From NCBI GenBank assembly GCA_961205875.1, contig OY540816.1, forward strand, positions 15,138,701 through 15,202,700: DNA of 64,000 nucleotides, written 5' to 3'. The notes under the pieces were generated by a model. It saw only the letters and a list, made by a program, of their open reading frames with translations. It was not told the DNA's origin and searched no databases. Source of the stretch: Sialis fuliginosa. Taxonomy: Eukaryota > Arthropoda > Insecta > Megaloptera > Sialidae. This document shows, in pieces, positions 44,901 to 56,859 of the stretch (its first letter is position 1; every line of letters begins with the position of its first letter). A program made the translations under genes and the position numbers.

Positions 44901-47179
44901 GATAGTTTTGAAACCACTGATCTATGGTATTTAAATATTCCAGTGTTGGATTCTATTTAAGAATATTTTAAAACAATTATTATTTTATATATGTAGGTAT
45001 GTATAATGTATATATACTTACATGGTACAAATTATTACTTAAGTGGATTAAAAGACATTCACAACACAAAATTTTGGCAAATCTCCACAACGTGCTTATA
45101 ATAGCATTAAGTTTTCTCTTCTCCAAGTAAATTTGTTGAAGAGTTGTTTGTTCAACATACGCAACTTTTAGCTTCGCAAATCGTTTGCCTTTTGTTTATA
45201 TTATGCATATAATCTATAGTCTGTTTTTTGAGTATCTAATTAACTGTAGCTGTATTTGTTTTTGCATAAGTCTCTTATTTGTCGATGTTGTTTATTGTGT
45301 GGAATTAATCCAATGGTGGAGAAGTTAAGAAGATTAATATGTGTAAATAAACATATGCAGTGACGGAGTTGGGTAAAATGGGGCCCAGAATTTAAAATTA
45401 ATAATTTAATTTTGACAGAGCTAGTAGATTGGAATGACCTCGACAGATTTTAAAGTGAAACGTTAATAAGGAAAGTGTGGCATATGCGTGAGTAGATGTA
45501 TAAAAGAAAGATGGATGAATAGCGCATGCGTACAAGTCACTTTACGTCGGTTATGCGTGAGAGAGAGAAGATTAGATGTATGTATAAGAGAAAGATGGAT
45601 GAGAAGCGCATACGTAAGTTTACATTGATGTGAAATTACGTGTTTTGTGTTCAAATAACAAAAGAAGTTTCACTTCAACCGTACGATTATGTGGGCGAGA
45701 CACAAACCACTTTTTTTTCGTCACGGCACATTTATCAATTTATAAAATTTGCATGGTATACTGAAGAATTTTTATAAATATTAAATAGCTTGGAGTAAGG
45801 TATCTTTTAGGTCATTTTTTCCGTCTCTAAAACTATTTTATGCATTAGAAAAGTGAAAAACACAAAAGATAAAGGGGAGTCCGAGGTAATATCCTAGACA
45901 GATTTTTAAATAACGGTATCTATTTAAAATAATTTACATAATTTTTTATTCCTAGCTGGATTTAATCTATTCGGTACAGAAAGTCATCTCTGCAATTATC
46001 GTCTAAAACATGAATAATTTTTACTTTAACTTTGTAATACATAGAACTTTGATTAATACTTGAAATTACTCAATTTTTTTTCGAGATATCGATATCGGAT
46101 ACAAAGCACTATCTTTCCTATTAAATCCGAAAATTTCAATTTGAAATTCAAAAACATCAACTTTAAAATATAATATAACCTATTTTATTTATTTTAATTT
46201 TAGGAAGTTTATAAACGAGGGGAGAAGTTATAGTGTTTTATACATCAAAATTTAGCAATTTATCGAAAAAATGTACTAGAGAATTTTTTTCTAGCTAAAT
46301 CTCCTGAAGACTGGACTTGAATTACCAGAACTCGCATATTCGCGAATTTCATCTATTCATTATTCTACATAACTTTAAATAATAAAAAATACTTTTTTTT
46401 GCAATATTCGTATAAATATGTATATGTAAATAAAATTTAATCAACTAAAAAACTAAAACTAAATAAATAATATTTTCGTAAATAAATAAATAAACAAAAC
46501 GTTCCACATATGTATTAAATAACTCTCTTAAATATTTGTACGTCTATTTGTGCCAGTGATGATGCACATTACGTCTCTATTTGCACATATGTGTAAATGT
46601 AAATACCAACGATTCAATTTTAGAACTGGGAAAAGAGATCGATGGATATGAGAATATTATTGACTGACTGGCGCGGTTTCAAGAGGGTGATTGTATTTTT
46701 ATATATCTGGTGTAAACGATGACACGATAAACTCGTCACAAATAATGATTCGATATCATTTTGAGCTTTGAAAGCCGAAAGGGCTAAAGTGTTAAAATAA
46801 AACAGACAATGATGAATGTGTGTGTTATAGACGTAATAAAATTTATGAGCTTTTGTTTTATTTATATATTCGGTACTTAAAGCAAATAAATTATGTATGT
46901 ATATGTGCGTATATATAATATGCTAATTCTAGATTTGAATTCGTCAATAAACCAGTACTCTGTCTTTTCTTGTCAGTTTATTTTTATTGAATTTTATATT
47001 ATAGAGCTTAAAGGTCGATCCAGACTATAGAGCGGTCTCGCTTCAATCAAATATAAATAAACAATAAATAATGAAATCATTCACACTATAGGTATTGCTC
47101 AGGTCTCAGTCCAATCACGCTCCGATACAGTAAAAGGGTCAATATTTATTGCTCTCAAATTGCTCCGATATGTTCTCTA
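44901..47179. other. AT-rich intergenic DNA
   Basis: No gene supported. Included are a hAT-like end at about 45360-45395 (CAGTGACGGAGTTGGG) without partner, the duplication at 45484-45620, and runs of AAATAAATAAAT near 46460-46500. Confidence 0.5.
45484..45620 (+). repeat. Imperfect direct duplication
   Basis: Two copies of a phrase, ATGCGTGAG...AGATGTAT(GT)A(A/T)AAGAGAAAGATGGATGA then AGCGCAT(G/A)CGTA, start at about 45484 and 45554. It is a local tandem duplication with small indels. Confidence 0.6.
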
Positions 47180-48567
47180 CATGGGCGTAGCCAGGGTGGG
47201 GCAGGGGGGGGGGGGGCACTTGCCCCCCCCTAGCTTGTGGACAAAAAGTAATAAGTAAATCAGTATTATTGTCAGTATGATGTCCATTGGAATTTTGAAC
47301 GTAAATTTATATTTTGAGTCCAGAAAATCAAATATCAAAGTTTTTTTTAATCACAATCCTTTATTTTTACATGTAAACTAAAATATCAGGGAAAATAAAA
47401 TAAAAACACCTAAAGGAAAAGGTCGCAGTGTTGGCAAGAGTGAAAACTGTGTTTTGTGTTAAAATAACTACCCACAAAGCTTACCCCTCCCCCTAGCTCG
47501 TGAACTAATGTCCAGTATCATAAAGGACCTAACAAATTTGTTAGCTAACAAACACTTTCAACTGAGATATCAAATTTATATGACAGTTCTTTTGGAGTTT
47601 GTTGATGACTTTGACAAGTTTCGCGCACGCGTTGAAGATAAATACAAACGATATTAAAACAGTGGTGATGTTATGAAAATTATTTTGTACGGTCAAAGAT
47701 GCCAACTGTGTTACAATTAGTTGAAGTGTCACTGCTCTAAATTCCATAACTAATCCATAGATACTAGTACAGAATTAATACCCCATTTGAATGTAATTGC
47801 TAGCTAACAAATTTTGTTAGGTCCTTTATAATACCGGGCATAAGAGTAACACATGAATCAGTTCATTGGCTAAATATTGACATTTTTAGATTTGAAAATT
47901 TAAATATCATTGTTTTTTTATTGCAATCTCTTGTTATAGCGGGTAAACTAATCATGGCATTGCCTTTTTATCTTTTTTATACAAAAAAAAGTTTTTTTGA
48001 TATTTCAACTATACATGTGTATTATCAATTCAAATTAGATCGATTTTTTACAATAAATAAAAAAATTATAAATAAAAAAAAAACACCAAAATAGCAACGT
48101 AGAGTACATTTTTGTATAGGATTTTGTCTTCAAAAAGATATGCATATACATATAAAGAAAAAAATGTGGCGAAAATAAAAGAAGAAATGAAAAAAAGAAT
48201 GACTTTTCATTGTTACTTTTTGCGCACCTATCTAGAGATATAATAAATAATGAAAATGTTAATTTTGCAACGAAACGAAAGAATTTAATTTAAGAAAAAA
48301 AGGATTTACCAAATTTTGTTTACATTAATGGCCATTTATCAGAGTCATTCTTACACATTTCGAGGTCCCAGACGCTAAAAATTTGAGGCCTATTGAAAAT
48401 ATTTTTATTAAAAAAAAATTTTTTAAAACTTTTTAGGTAAGGTTACTATAATAATGCGAGAGCTTTTTTTGCTTACCCCTCTCTCATTACCTCGGGGTCC
48501 TAGGCAAAACACGCCGACCAAAAAAAATTTTTGCCCCCCCCTGAACAAAATCCTGGCTACGCCCATG
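47180..48567. mobile_element. 1.39-kb hAT-type element with clean 8-bp target duplication
   Basis: The ends CATGGGCGTAGCCAGG and CCTGGCTACGCCCATG are perfect 16-bp inverted repeats. GTTCTCTA flanks both sides (47172-47179 and 48568-48575). Next to each end are long G or C runs (a 12-G run at left and GCCCCCCCCTG at right). There is no long reading frame, so it is non-autonomous. A family D element (47509-47841) has inserted inside it. Confidence 0.85.
47509..47841. mobile_element. Family D inverted-repeat element, copy 2, nested in the hAT element
   Basis: The left end TGTCCAGTATCATAAAGGAC then CTAACAAATTTGTTAGCTA is mirrored by TAGCTAACAAATTTTGTTAG then GTCCTTTATAATACCGGGCA at the right. 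Arms of about 45 bp are near-perfect. The minus-strand frame 47541-47747 lies inside and is not a gene. Confidence 0.75.
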
Positions 48568-48999
48568 GTTCTCTACATACTTATTCGAAATTATTAATTT
48601 TTCTTCCTCGTCATATCGAAAATACGACAAGTTTTGTGGCCGTCCACCGCCCCTTCTGAATTGACACCCCAGGCAATCGCTCAGTCTCCCTCCCTAAAGC
48701 CGGCATTGCTGTGTTGTTATATTAACAAAATAAGCAACGAATTTTAATAAATATAAAAATTTCAAACATCAACCATTCTTTTTTCCAAAGCTTACTTGAC
48801 TTGAATTTAATATTGTACTAGAGTGATTGTTGTAATTTCGACTAACAAACATATTTTAGTTTTCCATGGCAATTGTGATTTTTATTCAATAAAGAATAAA
48901 ATGCGTTGTAGGTATCTTTGCTATGAGTTGTTTTTTTATCGAAGATACGAGAAGCTTTGCGATCGTTTTTTAAAGAAAAATTGTTCTCCGATTCCAACT
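48568..48999. repeat. Repeat fragments, including family B copy (48925-48998)
   Basis: 48650-48714 contains a hAT-like end in reverse (AAGCCGGCATTGCTG). 48925-48998 matches the start of family B (ATCGAAGATACGAGAAGC, TTTGCGATCGTTTTTTAAAG, TTGTTCTCCGATTCC). No gene. Confidence 0.55.
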
Positions 49000-49173
49000 C
49001 TTTATTTAATCAATTTAATTACCAAAGACCGCAAATATAGTTTGTTTTTTAAATTATAGCCTTTTATTTTGTTTATGTTTTTTCTCCAGTAATATTGTAG
49101 ATAAAGTAGAACCAGTAATGAGCACGCAGTGATGGACACTTGTTAATGATTACAAAATGATAAGTACTACGAC

Positions 49174-50632
49174 TAGGGTTTGCAATCCCGCAATGCGGGA
49201 TCCCGCATTCCCGCGGGATCCCGCACGTTTTGGAGATCTGCGGATCCCGCACTAAAAGTGCGGGATCCGCGCGGAATTATTTTAACATTGAATTTGTATG
49301 TCGCATGCGTTTTGAATACTTGTATAGCGTAAATATGAATAAAAAAAGGTAACAATTTTGAAAAAAAAATTAAGGTTGAGATGACTGAATATGAAAATAG
49401 TGAAGTAAATTATATCTCTTGTTCACGATTAGTTAAGTGGTTACACTGAGTGCGACTCAGGCGACGAAAGAAGCTCGAACAGCCCCCAGATTACAAAAAA
49501 AAACATAAAAAATACAAAAATTTAGAAGAAGAATAGCAGATTAAATGAAAGTTAACCACAAAAATGTAATACACAAAATTCGACACGATATTTTTTTAAC
49601 AGTATTGTCCCTAAAATACAACCGTAAATAATGATATTTAGTGGTTTAGTTTTACGTGACATACCGTATATACTAGGGTGTTTTTTAATTTTTTTTTCGG
49701 TCCCGCGAGCCTATGTTTTAGCTTTGGATCAAAAGTTAATTGTCCCAAAATTTCAGACTCATAGATCAAACCTGTGGACGGCGCAAACCGAGTCATTTTC
49801 CCATTTGATTAACATGGGAAAAATTACTCTTTTACTTATGCGTGAATATCTCGTTGAAAAATTTATTTATTTTAATTTTTTACAGTAGCATATCATAGAG
49901 AATTAAATTTCTTACAAAAAAGATCCCAAGTGCTCAAATCATAGATCGAATATTTTAAAAGATATGTTCGTTTAAACATTATCATAAAAAGTAAAATCCA
50001 ATTTTTATGATAATTTTTAAACAAACATTTCTTAAAATTTATTGGATTTATGAATTGAGCACTTAATTCTCTACAAAATATTCCCCTGAGAAATTTTCAA
50101 AAAAAATTGTTTTCAACGAGATATTCACGCGAAAGTAAAAAAGTAATTTTTCCCATGTTAATCAAATGGGAAAAAGACTCGGTTTGCGCCGTCCACAGGT
50201 TTGATCAATGAGTTTGAAATTTTGGGAAAATTAACTTTTAATTCAAATCTAAAACAGGCCTGCGGGAAACAAGGGCTAATTTATACGCAACGAAGGAGTT
50301 AAAAAAATTGAAATGGATAATCGAACAAAAAGACAAAAGTAGTTAGAAGCATCTTGTTCTTGTATCTAACATATTAGACAACCTCCTATTTACAGGTGTA
50401 TTTTATGGATTTTACATCGGTCTATACGGTACGAGTTACGTTTACGTATCATATGTTACCACTATGAAAATATTTTTCATGTTAATTGTCATGTTAACTA
50501 AATAATAGTAACATTAAGTATGAATAACAAAATTTTTGGAAAAACTGCGGGATCCCGCGGGATCCCGCGGGATTTGAGAATTTCCCGCAAAAATCCCGCG
50601 GGAAAAAAAAGTCTGCGGGATTGCAAACCCTA
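49174..50632. mobile_element. 1.46-kb hAT-type element inserted in family A
   Basis: The ends TAGGGTTTGCAATCCCGC and GCGGGATTGCAAACCCTA are perfect 18-bp inverted repeats, flanked by ACTACGAC on each side (49166-49173 and 50633-50640). The uninterrupted family A copy at 44363-44900 has this octamer once, which proves the duplication. Subterminal DNA is packed with GCGGGATCCCGC-type palindromes on both sides. It has no transposase frame and holds a palindrome (49698-50271). Confidence 0.9.
49698..50271. repeat. Palindromic element inside the hAT element
   Basis: Arms of about 285 bp meet near 49990. GGTCCCGCGAGCCTATGTTT at the left answers AAAACAGGCCTGCGGGAAAC at the right. GGACGGCGCAAACCGAGTC and GACTCGGTTTGCGCCGTCC are exact complements, as are CCCATTTGATTAACATGGG and CCCATGTTAATCAAATGGG. 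The 85-codon plus-strand frame at 49631-49888 is part of one arm and not a gene. Confidence 0.8.
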
Positions 50633-50929
50633 ACTACGACACAAAAGATATAAAAGAAAGAATTGTCTTTGAAACAATGTAAAGCAATTGCTATGACAAT
50701 ATAATAATTAATAAATAAATTATACTAATAATTAGTTTAAATGTCTATCATTTTGACACCTATTGTCCGATTGTCATCAAATCACGTTGTAAGATAATTA
50801 AATGTAGGTATATAGATTAATATTAAGAAATGGTAGTAATCAAAAACCAACAAATATTTATAATTCAGTATATTGAATTAAAGAATAGCCATTACTGGGG
50901 TCATATCCAAGAATGGTGCCAGTACCTTA

Positions 50930-51647
50930 TAATACTTTGATAAAAAATTAAGTTGATGGTTTTATTTTATCTGAAAGGCCATATATAATATCCGTTTTAA
51001 CACAATAAACAAGCAAATATAAACAGACATTTGCAAATTAAATTAATACGAGCACGACATTGTTGAATACATATAGCGTCCATATATAACAAAATTTAAA
51101 ATGCCGGTCTTGTTGTTCATTACGTTCGAAGGAAATATTGCGTAACAATGAATTCAAGTAGGGTTGAAAAACAGACGCTCGTTTCGCGCCGTTAAACACA
51201 CAAGAGGAAGGCCTCGCGGACAAAAAACATTTCCACCAGGCGCGCATCAGTTTATGGAGTACTGGGATCTTGTTCTCATCAATCCAATTATGGTGATAAT
51301 ATTTATTTTTAGGTTTAAATTCAATTTGAGTCATATAGGTAAACGGATTTTTTTACTGAATAAAACAATCGCTCCCTACAGCAATTTTACGGTTTTAAAA
51401 TGTTCTAGGGATCAAGAGAAGTTTATAATTGAGTTTGTGGATTAATCCGTTTTCCGCGCGGTACTTTTTTCACGATTTTTCTGGAAAATCATCACTTTTT
51501 CCTTTTTTTTGCGAATATCTCGGCTTCTACTATATATATTTCGACAAAAAAATAACTTTACTTGCAAGGAACCTCTTATAGATCTGTGGGGTGCGGGATA
51601 TTACTACTACACTAGAATTTTTAATTTTAACTGGAATTTGTAAATAA
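50930..51647. other. Intergenic DNA with a mixed-composition open patch
   Basis: Frames of 98 codons (minus, 51038-51334) and 93 codons (plus, 51164-51445) overlap at a GC-richer stretch (51180-51260). The minus frame contains LMRAWWKCFLSARPSSC, which does not look random. No domain or splice site was recognised, so no gene is called. Confidence 0.4.
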
Positions 51648-51832
51648 TTAGCAGCTATCCGCGACTTTGTTCGGGTTGATTTTTTTTATCTAATGAATTT
51701 TTTGGGATACAAATTAGTCTATGTCCTTCTTCAGGATGCAAGCTATCTACCTGCCAAATTTCATCAAGATCGGTTCAGCGGTTTAGTCGTGAAAAGATAA
51801 CAAACGAATAGACAGACATTTATAAAATTGTT
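51648..51832 (-). mobile_element. Helitron-like 3' portion
   Basis: On the minus strand the segment reads GTTATCTTTTCACGACTAAA, CCGCTGAACCGATCTTGATG, AAATTTGGCAGGTAGATAGC, TTGCATCCTGAAGAAGGAC, and ends GCGGATAGCTGCTAA before TT. The CTAA end fits the Helitron CTRR|T rule. No long terminal inverted repeats or target duplication are seen. Assignment is by resemblance to repeats common in insects, especially Lepidoptera. Confidence 0.5.
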
Positions 51833-52874
51833 AAGCACCTCATTAGAGAAATACTAGATACTCGCTTGGTGATAGTTGCTGTTTTTTTTCATGATTAGAA
51901 AAAACTGGTCGACTTTAAAATGATCCTTGAGTTGTAAAACTCGCTAGGAAGTAATGGTGTTATGTACTTTTGGAATTAATTTTTATCTTTACGATGCTGT
52001 TGTGTTACATATTGCTTTTTTATTTTTGTATTATTCGTTTGTTTGTGTTTGTAATTATGAATGTCACTTGTTATTGTTTACAATCATCACTCTATTGTGT
52101 TTTTGTATTTTTCCAGGACAATTTTATTGGAACTCGATGAAAAAAAGTTTTTTATTTTAAATTGAGTCTTGAATTATAAGATAATTATTTATTAAATCCT
52201 ATAAAATTATTATGACTTATTACTTAACCGATACCAATGCGGTTTTTACCAATAGTTAGATAGTTTTTCTGTGCAGTATCGTGGCTACTAATATTTTATG
52301 AAAACCTAAATTTAACATCAAAAGACTAAAAAAATCTTTATCAAGTCGTGTTTTGTTTCCATAATTTCAGGTCTATTCTAACACATCAACACGTGATATT
52401 TGATAGTTGTGACGTTGGTAAAGGTATATTCTTCAGATTTACCTTATTTTATTTGGTAGAGGGAGGATAATGGAATATCCTACATTATATTTAATGCTCA
52501 AAGTATATAAAATATTGCGCGCTTAAATACTACCCTTTAAATATTTTTGTAGTCGTATTAAAATGGACGATTCCAAAGCAACTCTTTATTAGGTACTTCA
52601 CAGATGGAAGCGCTTAATAAATATGAAAAAATAACATTGGTGGTACAACAAGAAGTATTTGATCGCAATTCATTAGTTAAAAACAATTCAGCACAAATTA
52701 CATTCTTCTACTAACTAAATTAAACTGTTTTATTTGGTTGCCTGGTCTCATTTGCGACAGGCTAATAAAATATCTAGGGAATGAAAATCTGGTTTCCGAC
52801 ATCACATTATGTAAATTAGAGTAACGATATCAAGGAAAGCCTGTTACGTATTTTTCTCTCAGTTGAAATATATT
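51833..52874. other. AT-rich intergenic DNA
   Basis: No gene recognised. 52372-52416 carries the dispersed phrase CTATTCTAACACATCAACA plus CGTGATATTTGATAGTTGTG also seen beside and inside the zinc-finger intron. Confidence 0.5.
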
Positions 52875-53255
52875 TAAGGTACTGGCACCAGTCTTGGATA
52901 TGATTAATTTTTTAATTCAATGTACTGAACTAGAAATATGTGTTGATATTTGATTACTACCATTTCTGAATATTAATTTATATACATTTAACTGTCTTAC
53001 AGCATGGTTTGATGACAATCGGCCTATAGGTGTCAAAATGGTGGACATTTAAACTAATTATTAGTATAATTTATTTATTAATTATTATATTATCATGTTT
53101 TACTTTATCCATTGCTGGAATAAAAATATAAAAAAGGCTCATAATTTAAAAAAATAATTATATTTGCGGACTTTGGTAATTAAATTGATTAAATAAAGAG
53201 TAAACAAGCCCATTAATAAAATAAACAACAAACACTTGACCATAACTGGTGGCTT
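52875..53255 (+). mobile_element. Family A element, copy with altered right end
   Basis: It begins TAAGGTACTGGCACCAGT and follows family A through TTACTACCATTTCTGAATAT, AAAATGGTGGACATTTAAAC and GCGGACTTTGGTAATTAAAT, ending at GACCATAACTGGTGG. The last bases (CCAGTACC) are missing and about 70 bp of the middle is deleted. Confidence 0.75.
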
Positions 53256-53322
53256 TACTTTATTTGTATCATAAAGATATAAAAAAATACTCATTTATAA
53301 ATAAACGAGAGTACGTTATTAG

Positions 53323-53420
53323 CAAGTGTCCATTACTGGTTTTTCTTTATCCATTACTGAAGAAAAAACATAAACAAAATAAAAGGCTATAATTTAAAAT
53401 ACAAACTATATTTTGCGGAA
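53323..53420 (+). mobile_element. Family A fragment
   Basis: GCAAGTGTCCATTACTGG to AAACTATATTTTGCGGA matches the middle of family A, including the segment deleted from the preceding copy. It is a separate broken copy about 70 bp downstream. Confidence 0.7.
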
Positions 53421-54814
53421 AAAATTCTCATCTCGGCGAACAACCCTAATTTAGTTGTTTTTTTTAAACATAACTGCAATAACTATAATGACCTGTATTT
53501 TTTTAATGAAATTACTTATTCACTTGAATAAGTACATAGTAGGTATGTATAGTGTATACATAAGTAATAACAATAAGTAAATATTTACTATTTATACAAT
53601 AAAAGATAATTTTGTTTGCGTATTGATATAATAGCTGCCATATAAATATACGTAATATCTATGTATAAATTATTTTTGGCATGTACTTGAACTTGAAATA
53701 TTATGTGAACTTAAAATATTCTTAAAGCTTTTAGAATGGATTGATATCTCGCATCTTTGAGTAGCCTGGGTTATAACTAAGTTTCCTCAGGCTCTGTGTA
53801 TAGATAATTCATTTATATTTTGTCGTAAGAGATTATTTTGACGAAATAATTTAATTATCTTCTTAAAACAATGACTTTATTTTCAAACAAATTCACATTT
53901 CTCTTTTTAATATTGTTTTACTCTCTAATGTAAACGTCTTAATCGATAAATAAATAAATTCTGATGGCGTTTGTCTCCTTTACAAAGATAAATTGAAAAG
54001 CAGCCAGTGAAAATAATAAAGCGTAAATATAATAAATAACGATCACCGAAAGCTTTATGTTTTTATCTTTAATCGTATTAACACACTAAACGGTTTATAT
54101 TTGTAATATAATTTGTATGTAATTGAATTTTATCGATCAGATTTTATATGTATTTATTCATCAGAAGTTATCAAGTTATTTGAATATCATTATTGCACAC
54201 AGAGGTGTATTTTTATAGAAAAGTACTTTTAAATTATTGAGAGTATCAAATATTTTCGGTGATAGTTTTATTAATTTTGGTAAATATGAAAATTTAATAA
54301 AATTTAGTTATTTTAGTGTGCATTTGTAGCTTTTTTGTGTAGCTTTGAAATTGAATTGTGCAGTGCTTAAAAAAGAACATCATTTAAGAGACCATTCTGC
54401 GACATTTTCATGTTTTTTTAAAACAAAAATCGATTATCTTAATACGATAAAATGTTTAATTTTTCTATATGAGTTTTCAAGCACAATAAAACCTTAACCA
54501 AGATATTATTCTCTTCTTTCTGGTAGTAATAGATATAAAATGAACCAAGAATAATTAAGAAAACAAGTTCTTAGAATTCATTATTAAAACATTAAGAATC
54601 GACCAAATATTTACATTACAATCCAAGTGTATTTAAAAATAAATATAATAAAGTTAATTATAAAACAAATAGCTACTTAAGTGTACATGTTTATACTATA
54701 ATAACAGTTTAAGGCCACTCGAAGTATTGTATACGTTTTTTGTTTCTATGTATCTTTAAAAATAAGTACCTAATGAATAAAAAATAAAAATATAAAGAAT
54801 AATTAAATATTTCA
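53421..54814. other. AT-rich intergenic DNA
   Basis: No gene or repeat structure recognised. Confidence 0.5.
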
Positions 54815-55043
54815 TCCCATGTATGGAGGCTTATAATTAGTTTCATTCGATCCGACGGAAAATTACTTCGGGGAGGGGGTTTCAATGGGAAATTAACATC
54901 CTATCTCGCATAAGATTTTGTATAATGAATAAAAAACAAAACAAAAATAATTTAATATTTCATCCCCTGTCTTAAAATATTAGTTGTGCTGCCAACTTAA
55001 AGAAATTATACAATGCGAGCAAAGCCGCGGGCAGATCTGCTAG
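54815..55043 (+). mobile_element. Helitron-like 3' portion with CTAG end
   Basis: The segment contains TTCGGGGAGGGGGTTTCAAT, CATCCTATCTCGCATAAG and the terminal GCGAGCAAAGCCGCGGGCAG followed by ATCTGCTAG, then T. GCAGATCTGC is a short palindrome just before the end. The left boundary is uncertain. A TTTAATATTTCATCCC phrase occurs twice about 150 bp apart (54803 and 54953). Confidence 0.5.
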
Positions 55044-55701
55044 TAAAATATATTTACATTGCACATAGATTGGTAACGCGGGTAACGCCCCTGCCCTGTC
55101 GTGAAAATATAAATTTTTCATATAAAATCAGTATGCATGTGTAGTTTAATTGAATAAATATGTATACTTATCTTAAAATATGTAATTTAATCAAAGCAGT
55201 AACATTTCCTTGTGATATGTTAGTAGTTTCAATCATATTTATGTATCTTATATTCTTCTAGTTTAAATAAATCATTTATATACGTTTGCTTTGACCACTA
55301 AGTATTTAAATGAATAAATAAATCACATTTATTTCAGTAGCATATTACAGTATTCAATCAGGCACATGAAACCTTAATGAATTTAGGGGAAGTAGCACTA
55401 ATGTATGTACATACATATATTGGATTTAATATTTCTGTTCAAGCAACACTACACAAATATTAATGGAATTAATTAATTTTGATAAATGAAACAATAAATA
55501 TCACGGCTGTTAAATTAATATTAGGAAATGATATAAATTACCTACATATTATTATCAGAGGTGGGTAAAGTTATTTGCCACCTTTATACCCTTTAATGTT
55601 CGATGTTCATTTAATAAAAATTCATTGATATGTTGTCTTTTTCAGAATTTGTTTGTTATAACAAAAAAATTGCTATTGATTTAATAAAATTAAACGTTGA
55701 C
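55044..55701. other. AT-rich intergenic DNA
   Basis: No gene recognised. Confidence 0.5.
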
Positions 55702-56196
55702 AATAGGCATGATGCCTAATTTTTAAAAACTATTTTATAATGATCTTACGTGTCTCTTATTTCCAAAAAAATACTTATTTCTGCAAAAAAGAAAGGTTTA
55801 ATCACAAAAATTGACTCTTTTAAAACTAATTTTAAATTTGACGCCAAAACACTCGCAGGTGTCATGGCGCATTTTTGACGTCACGGCTATGTAAACACTC
55901 CTTGTCAACAATAATAAATCCTTGCAAATTGATAATTTAAAATTACAAAATAATTTATAAACAGTGCAGATATTAATGAAACAAAAATTATGTTTACTTA
56001 GCCGTGACGTAATCCACTCTGACTGGTGTTTTATTTAACATGGCGGATTGCTGTATTTTGTGTTTTTATTTTTACAAAAATCATATTAATCTCGCTTTTA
56101 TTATAAAAATAAATACATTTTTGAGAATTTTTTTAACCTATTTCATTATTTAAAATCATAATTTCAGTGATACTTTGTTACTGGCATCATGCCTAT
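55702..56196. mobile_element. 495-bp inverted-repeat element carrying a CRE motif
   Basis: The ends AATAGGCATGATGCC and GGCATCATGCCTATT are perfect 15-bp inverted repeats. A second inverted pair lies inside: TGACGTCACGGCTATGTAAAC (about 55877) and GTTTACTTAGCCGTGACGT (about 55991), with CATGGCGCA and ACATGGCGGA nearby. TGACGTCA is the canonical CRE octamer. No clear target duplication. Non-coding. Confidence 0.65.
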
Positions 56197-56652
56197 TATA
56201 TTATAATATTATATTATATTTTGGATTCTACATGTGGAAAAAAATACAAATACAACAGTGTTGAATTTTATTCAGGTATGCCTAAAAATAAAAGGTGCCA
56301 CAACCTATTCAATTGTTTTAATATATTCAACATACACTCGTGGTTTTTAATTGAGTTGAAATTTTGTTATTGTGAAAACTCGACTAATGTAAATGATGTC
56401 AGCAAAACGTGTGCTGAGCGTTGCGGCACTTTTTACTTAGGATCTTAAAAGCAAACATATTAAAAACTCCCACACCATTGAACCCAGTAACGGAAAGCGT
56501 TCAGTGGCGTACATAGTTGTAGAGAACTATGTTTAGGGTGTGCCAAAGAAAATATTTTGCTGTCGTTAATTTTTGACCTAAAATAAATCTTCGCCGAAGG
56601 ATTATCCTGTAGTTCAATTTTAAAAGGTGCCGTAAAGGAGGAGGGGGGGGGG
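56197..56652. other. AT-rich DNA with one hAT-like end
   Basis: CAGTGGCGTACATAG at about 56500 resembles a hAT end with no partner. A run of 12 G lies at 56643-56654, just before the family E copy. The frame 56167-56448 is not supported. Confidence 0.45.
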
Positions 56653-56859
56653 GCTTGAATTTTGGGCTTAGGTTGAATTTTTCCAAAAAAGGGGGTGTGG
56701 TGCAAAAAGGAAACTTATATGGCATTGTAATATTGCTCGAGGATAGTCGAAATCAAAATTTTTAAAATTTGGATTTCGACTATGCTCGATCAATACTACA
56801 ATGCTATATAGTAGGTCGCTTTTTTGGCTCCGCATTTATTTTTTTGTGTGTAGTTGTAT
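56653..56859. mobile_element. Family E hairpin element, copy 2
   Basis: GCTTGAATTTTGGGCTTAGG and TTGAATTTTTCC lead into the TATGGCATTGTAATATTGCTCG arm (as two short matches), mirrored by GCTCGATCAATACTACAATG and GCTATATAG, then TTTTTTGGCTCCGCA and GTGTAGTTGTA. It is more compact than copy 1. Confidence 0.65.

Larger units (their letters stand above)
49000..50929 (-). mobile_element. Family A element split by a later hAT insertion
   Basis: Family A sequence runs from 49000 (TTATTTAATCAATTTAATTA) to 49173 and resumes at 50633, ending with GGTGCCAGTACCTTA at 50929. Comparison with 44363-44900 shows the two parts are contiguous apart from the inserted element and its duplicated octamer. The outer left end of family A is missing, where family B sequence abuts. 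Confidence 0.8.

Noticed and set aside
49631-49888. 85-codon frame
   Set aside because: It lies in one arm of the nested palindrome, and its complement occurs in the other arm.
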